DNA of 64,000 nucleotides from Apostichopus japonicus (Eukaryota > Echinodermata > Holothuroidea > Aspidochirotida > Stichopodidae), in contig NC_092568.1 in assembly GCF_037975245.1 (NCBI RefSeq), positions 3,917,001-3,981,000 of the forward strand, read 5' to 3'. Shown in pieces: positions 24,201-35,124 of this stretch (position 1 is its first letter; each line of letters begins with the position of its first letter). Made by a program: the position numbers and the translations under genes. A model generated the notes under the pieces. The model saw nothing but the letters and a program-made list of their open reading frames with translations. It made no database searches and was not told the DNA's origin.

Positions 24201-24722
24201 TAAGATCGTTGATCTCATCCCGGCCTACAAAAGCAGAACGGTTGGACGAAATGTTTGAGCGATCGATGTCATCCATTACACAATTAAAATCGCCCCCCAA
24301 AATAATATGGTCGTAACCACGGGTGTAAGTGTAAATTTGCCTGAAAAACGCTTTCCTTTCACTCGGGGCGTTAGGCGCATAAATGTTACAAACCCGTACA
24401 GTACTGTTATGAATAGTGCAGAGGGCAGAAATGCAACGACCAGAGGTATCGTGTCTTACTTGCGAAATGACGCAACACAGTTTACTACTGAAAGCAATAC
24501 CCACCCCACAAGAGTGATTAGAAGAACTAGGGGAGAAAATGAAAGGACCACCCCATTGACGTCTGAAAAATTGAGAGTCGGCACTATCCGACAAATACAG
24601 TTCTTGCAGAGAATAATATCAAAATTGAATATCTTAGCCCATTGTAAAATCTTTGAACATTTTTTGTTGTCTCTTAGTCCATTAACGTTAAGTGAAGCAA
24701 TCGATAGGTTCATAGTAGCCAT
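21280..24722 (-). pseudogene. LINE ORF2: AP endonuclease-reverse transcriptase, one frameshift
   Basis: It starts at the ATG at 24722 (MATMNLSIASLNVNGLRDNK, the N of the first endonuclease motif visible) and ends at TAA 21280. A one-base loss near 24605, within the D-I-I-L/L-Q-E region, shifts the frame; the rest is open for 1,104 codons. Along this open part: LGGDFN (about residue 99), SRLDRIYSS (162) and SDHKP (186) of the APE-type endonuclease; RT blocks NWRPISLLNTDYK (467), the motif A aspartate in SIDQHKAFD (535), RQGCPLSP (595) and the catalytic YADD (640). A C-terminal zinc-binding-like CPCEQC...H...C segment follows near residue 970. It would nick target DNA and copy the element RNA in place. 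With the frameshift, no full endonuclease is made unless bypassed. Confidence 0.93.
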
Positions 24723-24779
24723 AGAGAGAGATAAAGTAAAGAACAGAACGAGATGTATACCACAATGAGATTCCGATGA

Positions 24780-26177
24780 TCAGGCATTCCTTAAAAAATA
24801 CCTGTCGAAAAATTCTATCTCCTTTTTACTGACAAATTCTGGGTGCTCGTCAGCCATATGTAAGATCCATTCCTGGGGGGATTTACACGTATTCTTGCAT
24901 GACTTCATAGCACATGGGTACTTTGACGGTTTCAGCTTTGGGTGGGCGTTTAACAGGTGCTCTTTCAAAACGTGATACTCAGAAAAAACTTCCGGGCATC
25001 CCTTTGCTTTACATGAGTGCCATGGCTCATCCTCTAGAAAAATTTGTGACATTTTCACACTATCTTTGGGGTCCTCGGCGGGGAAGCGAAGACTTGACCT
25101 GGATCTTTCTGGTCTTTTGACTGCTTCAGGTTGGGAGACACTTTTTCTCTTGGGTCTTAAGCTGGGACGAAATTTATTATCCCCAACGATGTCCTCTTGT
25201 GACGATATTTCAGGTGAAGGTTTAGACTGTCTTCTTTCGCTGTTCGATACTTCCCGATGTTCTGTTTGAGGGGTGGCCCAGCTACTTGATGCTAAAGACA
25301 TTGTCTCCATAACCTCTGTGTTTTCGAACAAATCTGTGTCGCTATCGTTGATTGTTTGACTTTCTTCTTTTTTCTCTAGGTCCTGTGTCATACCTTGTGT
25401 ATCGACCGTTTCGGCATTGGTGTTGCCGTCAGTTACTTTTGCCGTTGGCTCGTCAGTTTCTTCCGACATTGTTGCCTCTTGTTGCACGACAGCAGGACCC
25501 TTGACCCAGGCTCTGGCGGTAGGGCTGATTTTGTTCGCAAAGGAAATTGGGCAGCTACGAGAGGTGTGCCCCAACTTTTCGCATACGGTGCACTTAACTT
25601 CAGTCACACATTGCTTTGCTGTATGTCCAATTTCGTGACAGTTGTAGCACTTTATCTGGTCACAGTGTTTTGCTTCATGTCCGTTTGCTCCACATTTCAG
25701 GCAAGTTCTGGGCTGGCCTCTATATCGCACCCAACAGTTTCTTCCACCAAGTCTTAAGGATGAAGGGATGTCTTTGGTGATTTCAACCTGATACTGCCGA
25801 ATCCCATTAAACACCTGTGGGTAGTCGGAAAGTGTAAGGAAACGACCACTCACAACTTTACCGTAACGGCCTAGAATATACCTCACCACGTTGTCCCCCA
25901 ATTCATACGGTACATGCAAAACGGTAACTAGCGTCGTGCAACCGGTATATGTTGTTGCAGTGCAGCAATCTGCACTCGATAGAGCAGGCCAAAACTTCTT
26001 CTTCAAATCTACTGTTTTGAAAGTCACGTCCCATAGTCTACCGGGGAGTTCCTGAACCGCCGTTAGATGTTCTCCGGGATCTATGCACTTTTCCTTCAAA
26101 AGATTAAAAAGAACTGACTTCCCCTCACTACAATCTAGGTGAAGCTGTATGGACGTGTCTCGACTAAGAGCAGCCAT
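24780..26177 (-). CDS. LINE ORF1: zinc-knuckle/zinc-finger RNA-binding protein
   Basis: 465 residues, start ATG at 26177 (MAALSRDTSIQLHLDC), stop TGA at 24780. An upstream non-ATG extension of the frame to 26216 is not needed. After an N-terminal region that looks like an RNA-recognition fold, three CCHC zinc knuckles follow at about residues 165-220 (CLKCGANGHEAKHC, CYNCHEIGHTAKQC, CTVCEKLGHTSRSC). Then comes a charged, low-complexity middle, and near the C terminus two C2H2-like fingers (C-x4-C...H-x5-H, at about residues 390-450). ORF1 proteins bind element RNA. C-terminal fingers could bind DNA, but this is inference. The frame is intact. ORF2 begins 57 nt downstream in the same frame. 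Confidence 0.9.
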   Translation of the reverse strand: MAALSRDTSIQLHLDCSEGKSVLFNLLKEKCIDPGEHLTAVQELPGRLWDVTFKTVDLKKKFWPALSSADCCTATTYTGCTTLVTVLHVPYELGDNVVRYILGRYGKVVSGRFLTLSDYPQVFNGIRQYQVEITKDIPSSLRLGGRNCWVRYRGQPRTCLKCGANGHEAKHCDQIKCYNCHEIGHTAKQCVTEVKCTVCEKLGHTSRSCPISFANKISPTARAWVKGPAVVQQEATMSEETDEPTAKVTDGNTNAETVDTQGMTQDLEKKEESQTINDSDTDLFENTEVMETMSLASSSWATPQTEHREVSNSERRQSKPSPEISSQEDIVGDNKFRPSLRPKRKSVSQPEAVKRPERSRSSLRFPAEDPKDSVKMSQIFLEDEPWHSCKAKGCPEVFSEYHVLKEHLLNAHPKLKPSKYPCAMKSCKNTCKSPQEWILHMADEHPEFVSKKEIEFFDRYFLRNA

Positions 26178-26226
26178 ATTGATTCCTATGTTCGTTCTTG
26201 TTCTATTAAAGCTCAACTATATAAGG

Positions 26227-28832
26227 CTCAATTAAAATTAAAAGAAAGAAAATGTACTTGCCGAAACCCGGGAAAGTTCAGAACTCGTTTGAGTTCTCCG
26301 ATATGATTTGAACCAGGGACCTTTAGATCTTCAGTCTAACGCTCTCCCAACTGAGCTATTTCGGCAGATAGGAAAAGATAGATGCAATTAAATAATAAAC
26401 AATTATTTTGATGATGTATAAATTTAAGTCTGAAGTGACTTCTCTTCATACCAAGAAGGGATTAAAAGTGCGTCCTCTTTACTAATAAATTCAAAACAAT
26501 CAAGTACAGCTCAATTTAAGTCAAAAAGAAGAAGAAAGAAAATGTACTTGCCGAAACCCGGGAAAGTTCAGAACTCGTTTGAGTTCTCCGGAAGTGATTT
26601 GAAGCAGGGACCTTTAGATCTTCAGTCTAACGCTCTCCCAACTGAGCTATTTCGGCAGTTAGGAAAAGATAGATGCAATTAAATAATAAACAATTATTTT
26701 GATAATATATAAATTTAAGTCTGAAGTGAATTCTCTTAATACTTAGTAGTGATTAAAAGTGCGTCGTCTTCTTAATAAATTCAAAACAATCAAAGTAGGC
26801 TCAATTAAAAAGAAGAAGAAAGAAAATGTACTTGCCGAAACCCGGGAAAGTTCAGAACTCGCTTGAGTTCTCCGGAAGTGATTTGAAGCAGGGACCTTTA
26901 GATCTTCAGTCTAACGCTCTCCCAACTGAGCTATTTCGGCAGTTAGGAAAAGATAGATGCAATTAAATAATAAACAATTATTTTGATAATATATAAATTT
27001 AAGTCTGAAGTGAATTCTCTTAATACTTAGTAGTGATTAAAAGTGCGTCGTCTTCGTAATAAATTCAAAACAATCAAAGTAGGCTCAATTAAAATTAAAA
27101 GAAAGAAAATGTACTTGCCGAAACCCGGGAAAGTTCAGAACTCGTTTGAGTTCTCCGGATATGATTTGAACCAGGGACCTTTAGATCTTCAGTCTAACGC
27201 TCTCCCAACTGAGCTATTTCGGCAGATAGGAAAAGATAGATGCAATTAAATAATAAACAATTATTTTGATGATGTATAAATTTAAGTCTGAAGTGACTTC
27301 TCTTCATACCAAGAAGGGATTAAAAGTGCGTCCTCTTTACTAATAAATTCAAAACAATCAAGTACAGCTCAATTTAAGTCAAAAAGAAGAAGAAAGAAAA
27401 TGTACTTGCCGAAACCCGGGAAAGTTCAGAACTCGTTTGAGTTCTCCGGAAGTGATTTGAAGCAGGGACCTTTAGATCTTCAGTCTAACGCTCTCCCAAC
27501 TGAGCTATTTCGGCAGTTAGGAAAAGATAGATGCAATTAAATAATAAACAATTATTTTGATAATATATAAATTTAAGTCTGAAGTGAATTCTCTTAATAC
27601 TTAGTAGTGATTAAAAGTGCGTCGTCTTCTTAATAAATTCAAAACAATCAAAGTAGGCTCAATTAAAAAGAAGAAGAAAGAAAATGTACTTGCCGAAACC
27701 CGGGAAAGTTCAGAACTCGCTTGAGTTCTCCGGAAGTGATTTGAAGCAGGGACCTTTAGATCTTCAGTCTAACGCTCTCCCAACTGAGCTATTTCGGCAG
27801 TTAGGAAAAGATAGATGCAATTAAATAATAAACAATTATTTTGATAATATATAAATTTAAGTCTGAAGTGAATTCTCTTAATACTTAGTAGTGATTAAAA
27901 GTGCGTCGTCTTCGTAATAAATTCAAAACAATCAAAGTAGGCTCAATTAAAATTAAAAGAAAGAAAATGTACTTGCCGAAACCCGGGAAAGTTCAGAACT
28001 CGTTTGAGTTCTCCGGATATGATTTGAACCAGGGACCTTTAGATCTTCAGTCTAACGCTCTCCCAACTGAGCTATTTCGGCAGATAGGAAAAGATAGATG
28101 CAATTAAATAATAAACAATTATTTTGATGATGTATAAATTTAAGTCTGAAGTGACTTCTCTTCATACCAAGAAGGGATTAAAAGTGCGTCCTCTTTACTA
28201 ATAAATTCAAAACAATCAAGTACAGCTCAATTTAAGTCAAAAAGAAGAAGAAAGAAAATGTACTTGCCGAAACCCGGGAAAGTTCAGAACTCGTTTGAGT
28301 TCTCCGGAAGTGATTTGAAGCAGGGACCTTTAGATCTTCAGTCTAACGCTCTCCCAACTGAGCTATTTCGGCAGTTAGGAAAAGATAGATGCAATTAAAT
28401 AATAAACAATTATTTTGATAATATATAAATTTAAGTCTGAAGTGAATTCTCTTAATACTTAGTAGTGATTAAAAGTGCGTCGTCTTCTTAATAAATTCAA
28501 AACAATCAAAGTAGGCTCAATTAAAAAGAAGAAGAAAGAAAATGTACTTGCCGAAACCCGGGAAAGTTCAGAACTCGCTTGAGTTCTCCGGAAGTGACTT
28601 GAAGCAGGGACCTTTAGATCTTCAGTCTAACGCTCTCCCAACTGAGCTATTTCGGCAGTTAGGAAAAGATAGATGCAATTAAATAATAAACAATTATTTT
28701 GATAATATATAAATTTAAGTCTGAAGTGAATTCTCTTAATACTTAGTAGTGATTAAAAGTGCGTCGTCTTCGTAATAAATTCAAAACAATCAAAGTAGGC
28801 TCAATTAAAATTAAAAGAAAGAAAATGTACTT
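26227..28832 (-). repeat. Three-unit higher-order repeat, 858 bp, about three copies
   Basis: The spacing pattern 290/291-284-283 repeats from 26259, 27116 and 27974 to 28832. The same unit order recurs: a CCTGG unit, then two CCTGC units, one of them with the loop variant CTCGCTTGAG. Copies are nearly identical. Confidence 0.85.
27116..27223 (-). tRNA. Representative tRNA-Phe-like gene with intact B box
   Basis: Here the A box TAGCTCAGTTGG and B box GGTTCAAATC both look functional. All four stems can form if the roughly 35-nt insert is looped out of the T arm (T stem CCTGG with CCGGG). The insert carries a perfect 7-bp stem AGAACTC/GAGTTCT with loop AAAC. The 3' flank AAGTACATTTTCTTTC provides a Pol III T-run terminator. 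The gene could be transcribed, but whether its RNA is charged or processed cannot be told from sequence. Confidence 0.75.
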
Positions 28833-29112
28833 GCCGAAACCCGGGAAAGTTCAGAACTCGTTTGAGTTCTCCGGAAATGATTTGAACCAGGGACCTTTAG
28901 ATCTTCAGTCTAACGCTCTCCCAAACTGAGCTATTTCGGCAGATAGGAAAAGATAGATGCCATTAAATAATAAGCAATTATCTTTATAATGTATAAATTT
29001 AAGTCTGAAGTGACCTCTCTTAAAAGTAGTAATTAAAAGTGCGTCGTCTTCGTAATAAATTCAAAACAATCAAAGTAGGCTCAGTTTAAATTAAAAGAAA
29101 GAAAATGTACTT

Positions 29113-32100
29113 GCCGAAACCCGGGAAAGTTCAGAACTCGTTTGAGTTCTCCGGATATGATTTGAACCAGGGACCTTTAGATCTTCAGTCTAACGCTCTC
29201 CCAACTGAGCTATTTCGGCAGTTAGGAAAAGATAGATGCCATTAAATAATAAGCAATTAGTTAAATCATGTATAAATTTAAGTCTGAAGTGACTTCTCTT
29301 CATACCAAGAAGGGATTAAAAGTGCGTCCTCTTTACTAATAAATTCAAAACAATCAAGTACAGCTCAATTTAAGTCAAAAAGAAGAAGAAAGAAAATGTA
29401 CTTGCCGAAACCCGGGAAAGTTCAGAACTCGTTTGAGTTCTCCGGAAGTGATTTGAAGCAGGGACCTTTAGATCTTCAGTCTAACGCTCTCCCAACTGAG
29501 CTATTTCGGCAGCTAGGAAAGGATAGATGCAATTAAATAATAAGCAATTATTTTGATAAAGTATAAATTTAAGTCTGAAGTGACTTCTCTTAATACTTAG
29601 TAGTGATTAAAAGTGCGTCGTCTTCTTAATAAATTCAAAACAATCAAAGTAGGCTCAATTAAAATTAAAAGAAAGAAAATGTACTTGCCGAAACCCGGGA
29701 AAGTTCAGAACTCGTTTGAGTTCTCCGGAAGTGATTTGAACCAGGGACCTTTAGATCTTCAGTCTAACGCTCTCCCAACTGAGCTATTTCGGCAGTTAGG
29801 AAAAGATAGATGCCATTAAATAATAAGCAATTAGTTAAATCATGTATAAATTTAAGTCTGAAGTGACTTCTCTTAATACTTAGTAGTGATTAAAAGTGCG
29901 TCGTCTTCTTAATAAATTCAAAACCATCAAAGTAGGCTCAATTAAAATTAAAAGAAAGAAAATGTACTTGCCGAAACCCGGGAAAGTTCAGAACTCGTTT
30001 GAGTTCTCCGGAAGTGATTTGAACCAGGGACCTTTAGATCTTCAGTCTAACGCTCTCCCAACTGAGCTATTTCGGCAGCTAGGAAAGGATAGATGCAATT
30101 AAATAATAAGCAATTATTTTGATAAAGTATAAATTTAAGTCTGAAGTGACTTCTCTTAATACCAAAAAGGGATTAAAAGTGCGTCCTCTTTACTAATAAA
30201 TTCAAAAGACTCAAGTACAGCTCAAGTTAAGTCAAAAAGAAGTAGAAAGAAAATGTACTTGCCGAAACCCGGGAAAGTTCAGAACTCGTTTGAGTTCTCC
30301 GGATATGATTTGAACCAGGGACCTTTAGATCTTCAGTCTAACGCTCTCCCAACTGAGCTATTTCGGCAGATAGGAAAAGATAGATGCAATTAAATAATAA
30401 ACAATTATTTTGATAATATATAAATTTAAGTCTGAAGTGACTTCTCTGAATACTTAGTAGTGATTACAAGTGCGTCGTCTTCGTAATAAATTCAAAACAA
30501 TCAAAGTAGGCTCAATTAAAATTAAAAGAAAGAAAATGTACTTGCCGAAACCCGGGAAAGTTCAGAACTCGTTTGAGTTCTCCGGATATGATTTGAACCA
30601 GGGACCTTTAGATCTTCAGTCTAACGCTCTCCCAACTGAGCTATTTCGGCAGATAGGTAATAGATGCGATTAAATAATAAACAATTATTTTGATGATGTA
30701 TAAATTTAAGTCTGAAGTGACTTCTCTTCATACCAAAAAGGGATTAAAAGTGCGTCCTCTTTACTAATAAATTCAAAAGACTCAAGTACAGCTCAAGTTA
30801 AGTCAAAGAAGGAGAAAGAAAATGTACTTTCCGAAACCCGGGAAAGTTCAGAACTCGTTTGAGTTCTCCGGATATGATTTGAACCAGGGACCTTTAGATC
30901 TTCAGTCTAACGCTCTCCCAACTGAGCTATTTCGGCAGATAGGAAAAGATAGATGCAATTAAATAATAAACAATTATTTTGATAATATATAAATTTAAGT
31001 CTGAAGTGACTTCTCTGAATACTTAGTAGTGATTACAAGTGCGTCGTCTTCGTAATAAATTCAAAACAATCAAAGTAGGCTCAATTAAAATTAAAAGAAA
31101 GAAAATGTACTTGCCGAAACCCGGGAAAGTTCAGAACTCGTTTGAGTTCTCCGGATATGATTTGAACCAGGGACCTTTAGATCTTCAGTCTAACGCTCTC
31201 CCAACTGAGCTATTTCGGCAGATAGGAAAAGATAGATGCGATTAAATAATAAACAATTATTTTGATGATGTATAAATTTAAGTCTGAAGTGACTTCTCTT
31301 CATACCAAAAAGGGATTAAAAGTGCGTCCTCTTTACTAATAAATTCAAAAGACTCAAGTACAGCTCAAGTTAAGTCAAAGAAGGAGAAAGAAAATGTACT
31401 TTCCGAAACCCGGGAAAGTTCAGAACTCGTTTGAGTTCTCCTTAAATGATTTGAAGCAGGGACCTTTAGATCTTCAGTCTAACGCTCTCACAACTGAGCT
31501 ATTTCGGCAGTTAGGAAAAGATAGATGCAATTAAATAATAAACAATTATTTTGATAATATATAAATTTAAGTCTGAAGTGAATTCTCTGAATACTTAGTA
31601 GTGATTAAAAGTGCGTCGTCTTCTTAATAAATTCAAAACAATCAAAGTAGGCTCAATTTAAATTAAAAGAAAGAAAATGTACTTGCCGAAACCCGGGAAA
31701 GTTCAGAACTCGTTTGAGTTCTCCGGATATGATTTGAACCAGGGACCTTTAGATCTTCAGTCTAACGCTCTCCCAACTGAGCTATTTCGGCAGATAGGAA
31801 AAGATAGATGCAATTAAATAATAAGCAATTATTTTGATAATATATAAATTTAAGTCTGAAGTGACTTCTCTGAATACTTAGTAGTGTTTACAAGTGCGTC
31901 GTCTTCGTAATAAATTCAAAACAATCAAAGTAGGCTCAATTTAACTTAAAAGAAAGAAAATGTACTTGCCGAAACCCGGGAAAGTTCAGAACTCGTTTGA
32001 GTTCTCCGGAAGTGATTTGAAGCAGGGACCTTGAGATCTTCAGTCTAACGCTCTCCCAACTGAGCTATTTCGGCAGTTAGGAAAAGAAAGATGCCATTAA

Positions 32101-35100
32101 ATAATAAGCAATTATTTTGATGATGTATAAATTTAAGTCTGAAGTGACTTCTCTTCATACCAAGAAGGGATTAAAAGTGCGTCATCTTTACTAATAAATT
32201 CAAAACAATCAAGTACAGCTCAATTTAAGTCAAAAAGAAGAAGAAAGAAAATGTACTTGCCGAAACCCGGGAAAGTTCAGAACTCGTTTGAGTTCTCCGG
32301 AAGTGATTTGAAGCAGGGACCTTTAGATCTTCAGTCTAACGCTCTCCCAACTGAGCTATTTCGGCAGCTAGGAAAGGATAGATGCAATTAAATAATAAGC
32401 AATTATTTTGATAAAGTATAAATTTAAGTCTGAAGTGACTTCTCTTAATACTTAGTAGTGATTAAAAGTGCGTCGTCTTCTTAATAAATTCAAAACAATC
32501 AAAGTAGGCTCAATTAAAATTAAAAGAAAGAAAATGTACTTGCCGAAACCCGGGAAAGTTCAGAACTCGTTTGAGTTCTCCGGAAGTGATTTGAACCAGG
32601 GACCTTTAGATCTTCAGTCTAACGCTCTCCCAACTGAGCTATTTCGGCAGTTAGGAAAAGATAGATGCCATTAAATAATAAGCAATTAGTTAAATCATGT
32701 ATAAATTTAAGTCTGAAGTGACTTCTCTTCATACCAAGAAGGGATTAAAAGTGCGTCCTCTTTACTAATAAATTCAAAACAATCAAGTACAGCTCAATTT
32801 AAGTCAAAAAGAAGAAGAAAGAAAATGTACTTGCCGAAACCCGGGAAAGTTCAGAACTCGTTTGAGTTCTCCGGAAGTGATTTGAACCAGGGACCTTTAG
32901 ATCTTCAGTCTAACGCTCTCCCAACTGAGCTATTTCGGCAGCTAGGAAAGGATAGATGCAATTAAATAATAAGCAATTATTTTGATGATGTATAAATTTA
33001 AGTCTGAAGTGACTTCTCTTAATACTTAGTAGTGATTAAAAGTGCGTCGTCTTCTTAATAAATTCAAAACCATCAAAGTAGGCTCAATTAAAATTAAAAG
33101 AAAGAAAATGTACTTGCCGAAACCCGGGAAAGTTCAGAACTCGTTTCAGTTCTCCGGAAGTGATTTGAACCAGGGACCTTTAGATCTTCAGTCTAACGCT
33201 CTCCCAACTGAGCTATTTCGGCAGATAGGAAAAGATAGATGCAATTAAATAATAAACAATTATTTTGATGATGTATAAATTTAAGTCTTAAGTGACTTCT
33301 CTTCATACCAAGAAGGGATTAAAAGTGCGTCCTCTTTACTAATAAATTCAAAACAATCAAGTACAGCTCAATTCAAGTCAAAAAGAAGAAGAAAGAAAAT
33401 GTACTTGCCGAAACCTGGGAAAGTTCAGAACTCGTTTGAGTTCTCCGGAAGTGATTTGAACCAGGGACCTTTAGTTCTTCAGTCTAACGCTCTCCCAACT
33501 GAGCTATTTCGGCAGTTAGGAAAAGATAGATGCAATTAAATAATAAACTATTATTTTGATAATATATAAATTTAAGTCTGAAGTGAATTCTCTTAATACT
33601 TAGTAGTGATTAAAAGTGCCTCGTCTTCTTAATAAATTCAAAACAATCAAAGTAGGCTCAATTAAAATTAAAAGAAAGAAAATGTACTTGCCGAAACCCG
33701 GGAATGTTCAGAACTCGTTTGAGTTCTCCGGATATGATTTGAAGCAGGGACCTTTAGATCTTCAGTCTAACGCTCTCCCAACTGAGCTATTTCGGCAGAT
33801 AGGAAAAGACAGATGCGATTAAATAATAAACAATTATTTTGATGATGTATAAATTTAAGTCTGAAGTGACTTCTCTTCATACCAAAAAGGGATTAAAAGT
33901 GCGTCCTCTTTACTAATAAATTCAAAAGACTCAAGTACAGCTCAAGTTAAGTCAAAAAGAAGTAGAAAGAAAATGTACTTGCCGAAACCCGGGAAAGTTC
34001 AGAACTCGTTTGAGTTCTCCGGATATGATTTGAACCAGGGACCTTTAGATCTTCAGTCTAACGCTCTCCCAACTGAGCTATTTCGGCAGATAGGAAAAGA
34101 TAGATGCAATTAAATAATAAACAATTATTTTGATAATATATAAATTTAAGTCTGAAGTGACTTCTCTGAATACTTAGTAGTGATTACAAGTGCGTCGTCT
34201 TCGTAATAAATTCAAAACAATCAAAGTAGGCTCAATTAAAATTAAAAGAAAGAAAATGTACTTGCCGAAACCCGGGAAAGTTCAGAACTCGTTTGAGTTC
34301 TCCGGATATGATTTGAAGCAGGGACCTTTAGATCTTCAGTCTAACGCTCTCCCAACTGAGCTATTTCGGCAGATAGGAAAAGATAGATGCGATTAAATAA
34401 TAAACAATTATTTTGATGATGTATAAATTTAAGTCTGAAGTGACTTCTCTTCATACCAAAAAGGGATTAAAAGTGCGTCCTCTTTACTAATAAATTCAAA
34501 ACAATCAAGTACAGCTCAATTTAAGTCAAAAAGAAGAAGAAAGAAAATGTACTTGCCGAAACCCGGGAAAGTTCAGAACTCGTTTGAGTTCTCCGGATAT
34601 GATTTGAGCCAGGGACCTTTAGATCTTCAGTCTAACGCTCTCCCAACTGAGCTATTTCGGCAGATAGGAAAAGATAGATGCCATTAAATAATAAGCAATT
34701 ATTTTGATGATATATAAATTTAAGTCTGAAGTGACTTCTCTTCATACCAAGAAGGGATTAAAAGTGCGTCATCTTTACTAATAAATTCAAAACAATCAAG
34801 TACAGCTCAATTTAAGTCAAAAAGAAGGAGAAAGAAAATGTACTTGCCGAAACCCGGGAAAGTTCAGAACTCGTTTGAGTTCTCCGGAAGTGATTTGAAC
34901 CAGGGACCTTTAGATCTTCAGTCTAACGCTCTCCCAACTGAGCTATTTCGGCAGCTAGGAAAGGATAGATGCAATTAAATAATAAGCAATCATCTTTATA
35001 ATGTATAAATTTAAGTCTGAAGTGACCTCTCTTAAAAGTAGTAATTAAAAGTGCGTCGTCTTCGTAATAAATTCAAAACAATCAAAGTAGGCTCAGTTTA

Positions 35101-35124
35101 AATTAAAAGAAAGAAAATGTACTT
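29113..35124 (-). repeat. 6-kb higher-order repeat, copy 1 (21 units)
   Basis: The block between two units with the rare 279/280-bp spacer (29112 and 35124). Private variants shared with copy 2 include GTGTTTACAAGTGCG (31886), CCTTGAGATC (32032), TTTAGTTCTTCAG (33470), GTGCCTCGTC (33616) and GGGAATGTTCAG (33711). Confidence 0.85.

Larger units (their letters stand above)
21102..26223 (-). mobile_element. Nearly full-length Tx1/L1-like LINE
   Basis: A 5.1-kb non-LTR retrotransposon on the minus strand. It has a short 5' leader of about 46 nt, ORF1 (zinc-knuckle protein), ORF2 (endonuclease plus reverse transcriptase), a 3' UTR of about 165 nt with AATAAA, and a 13-A tail. The target duplication AGGCTCAATTAAAA (14 bp) is perfect at 21088-21101 and 26224-26237. 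The site is the tRNA-satellite spacer, 35 bp past the 3' end of the tRNA unit at 26259, in the tRNA sense. The RT block S-L-L-N-T-D-Y-K and the knuckle-type ORF1 fit the Tx1 branch of the L1 group. A single frameshift in ORF2 appears to be the only obvious lesion, so the insertion is young. Confidence 0.93.

Noticed and set aside
24307-24768. Plus-strand frame of 153 residues over the LINE
   Set aside because: It is the antisense shadow of ORF2 endonuclease coding sequence; other plus-strand frames at 21265-25757 are likewise shadows.
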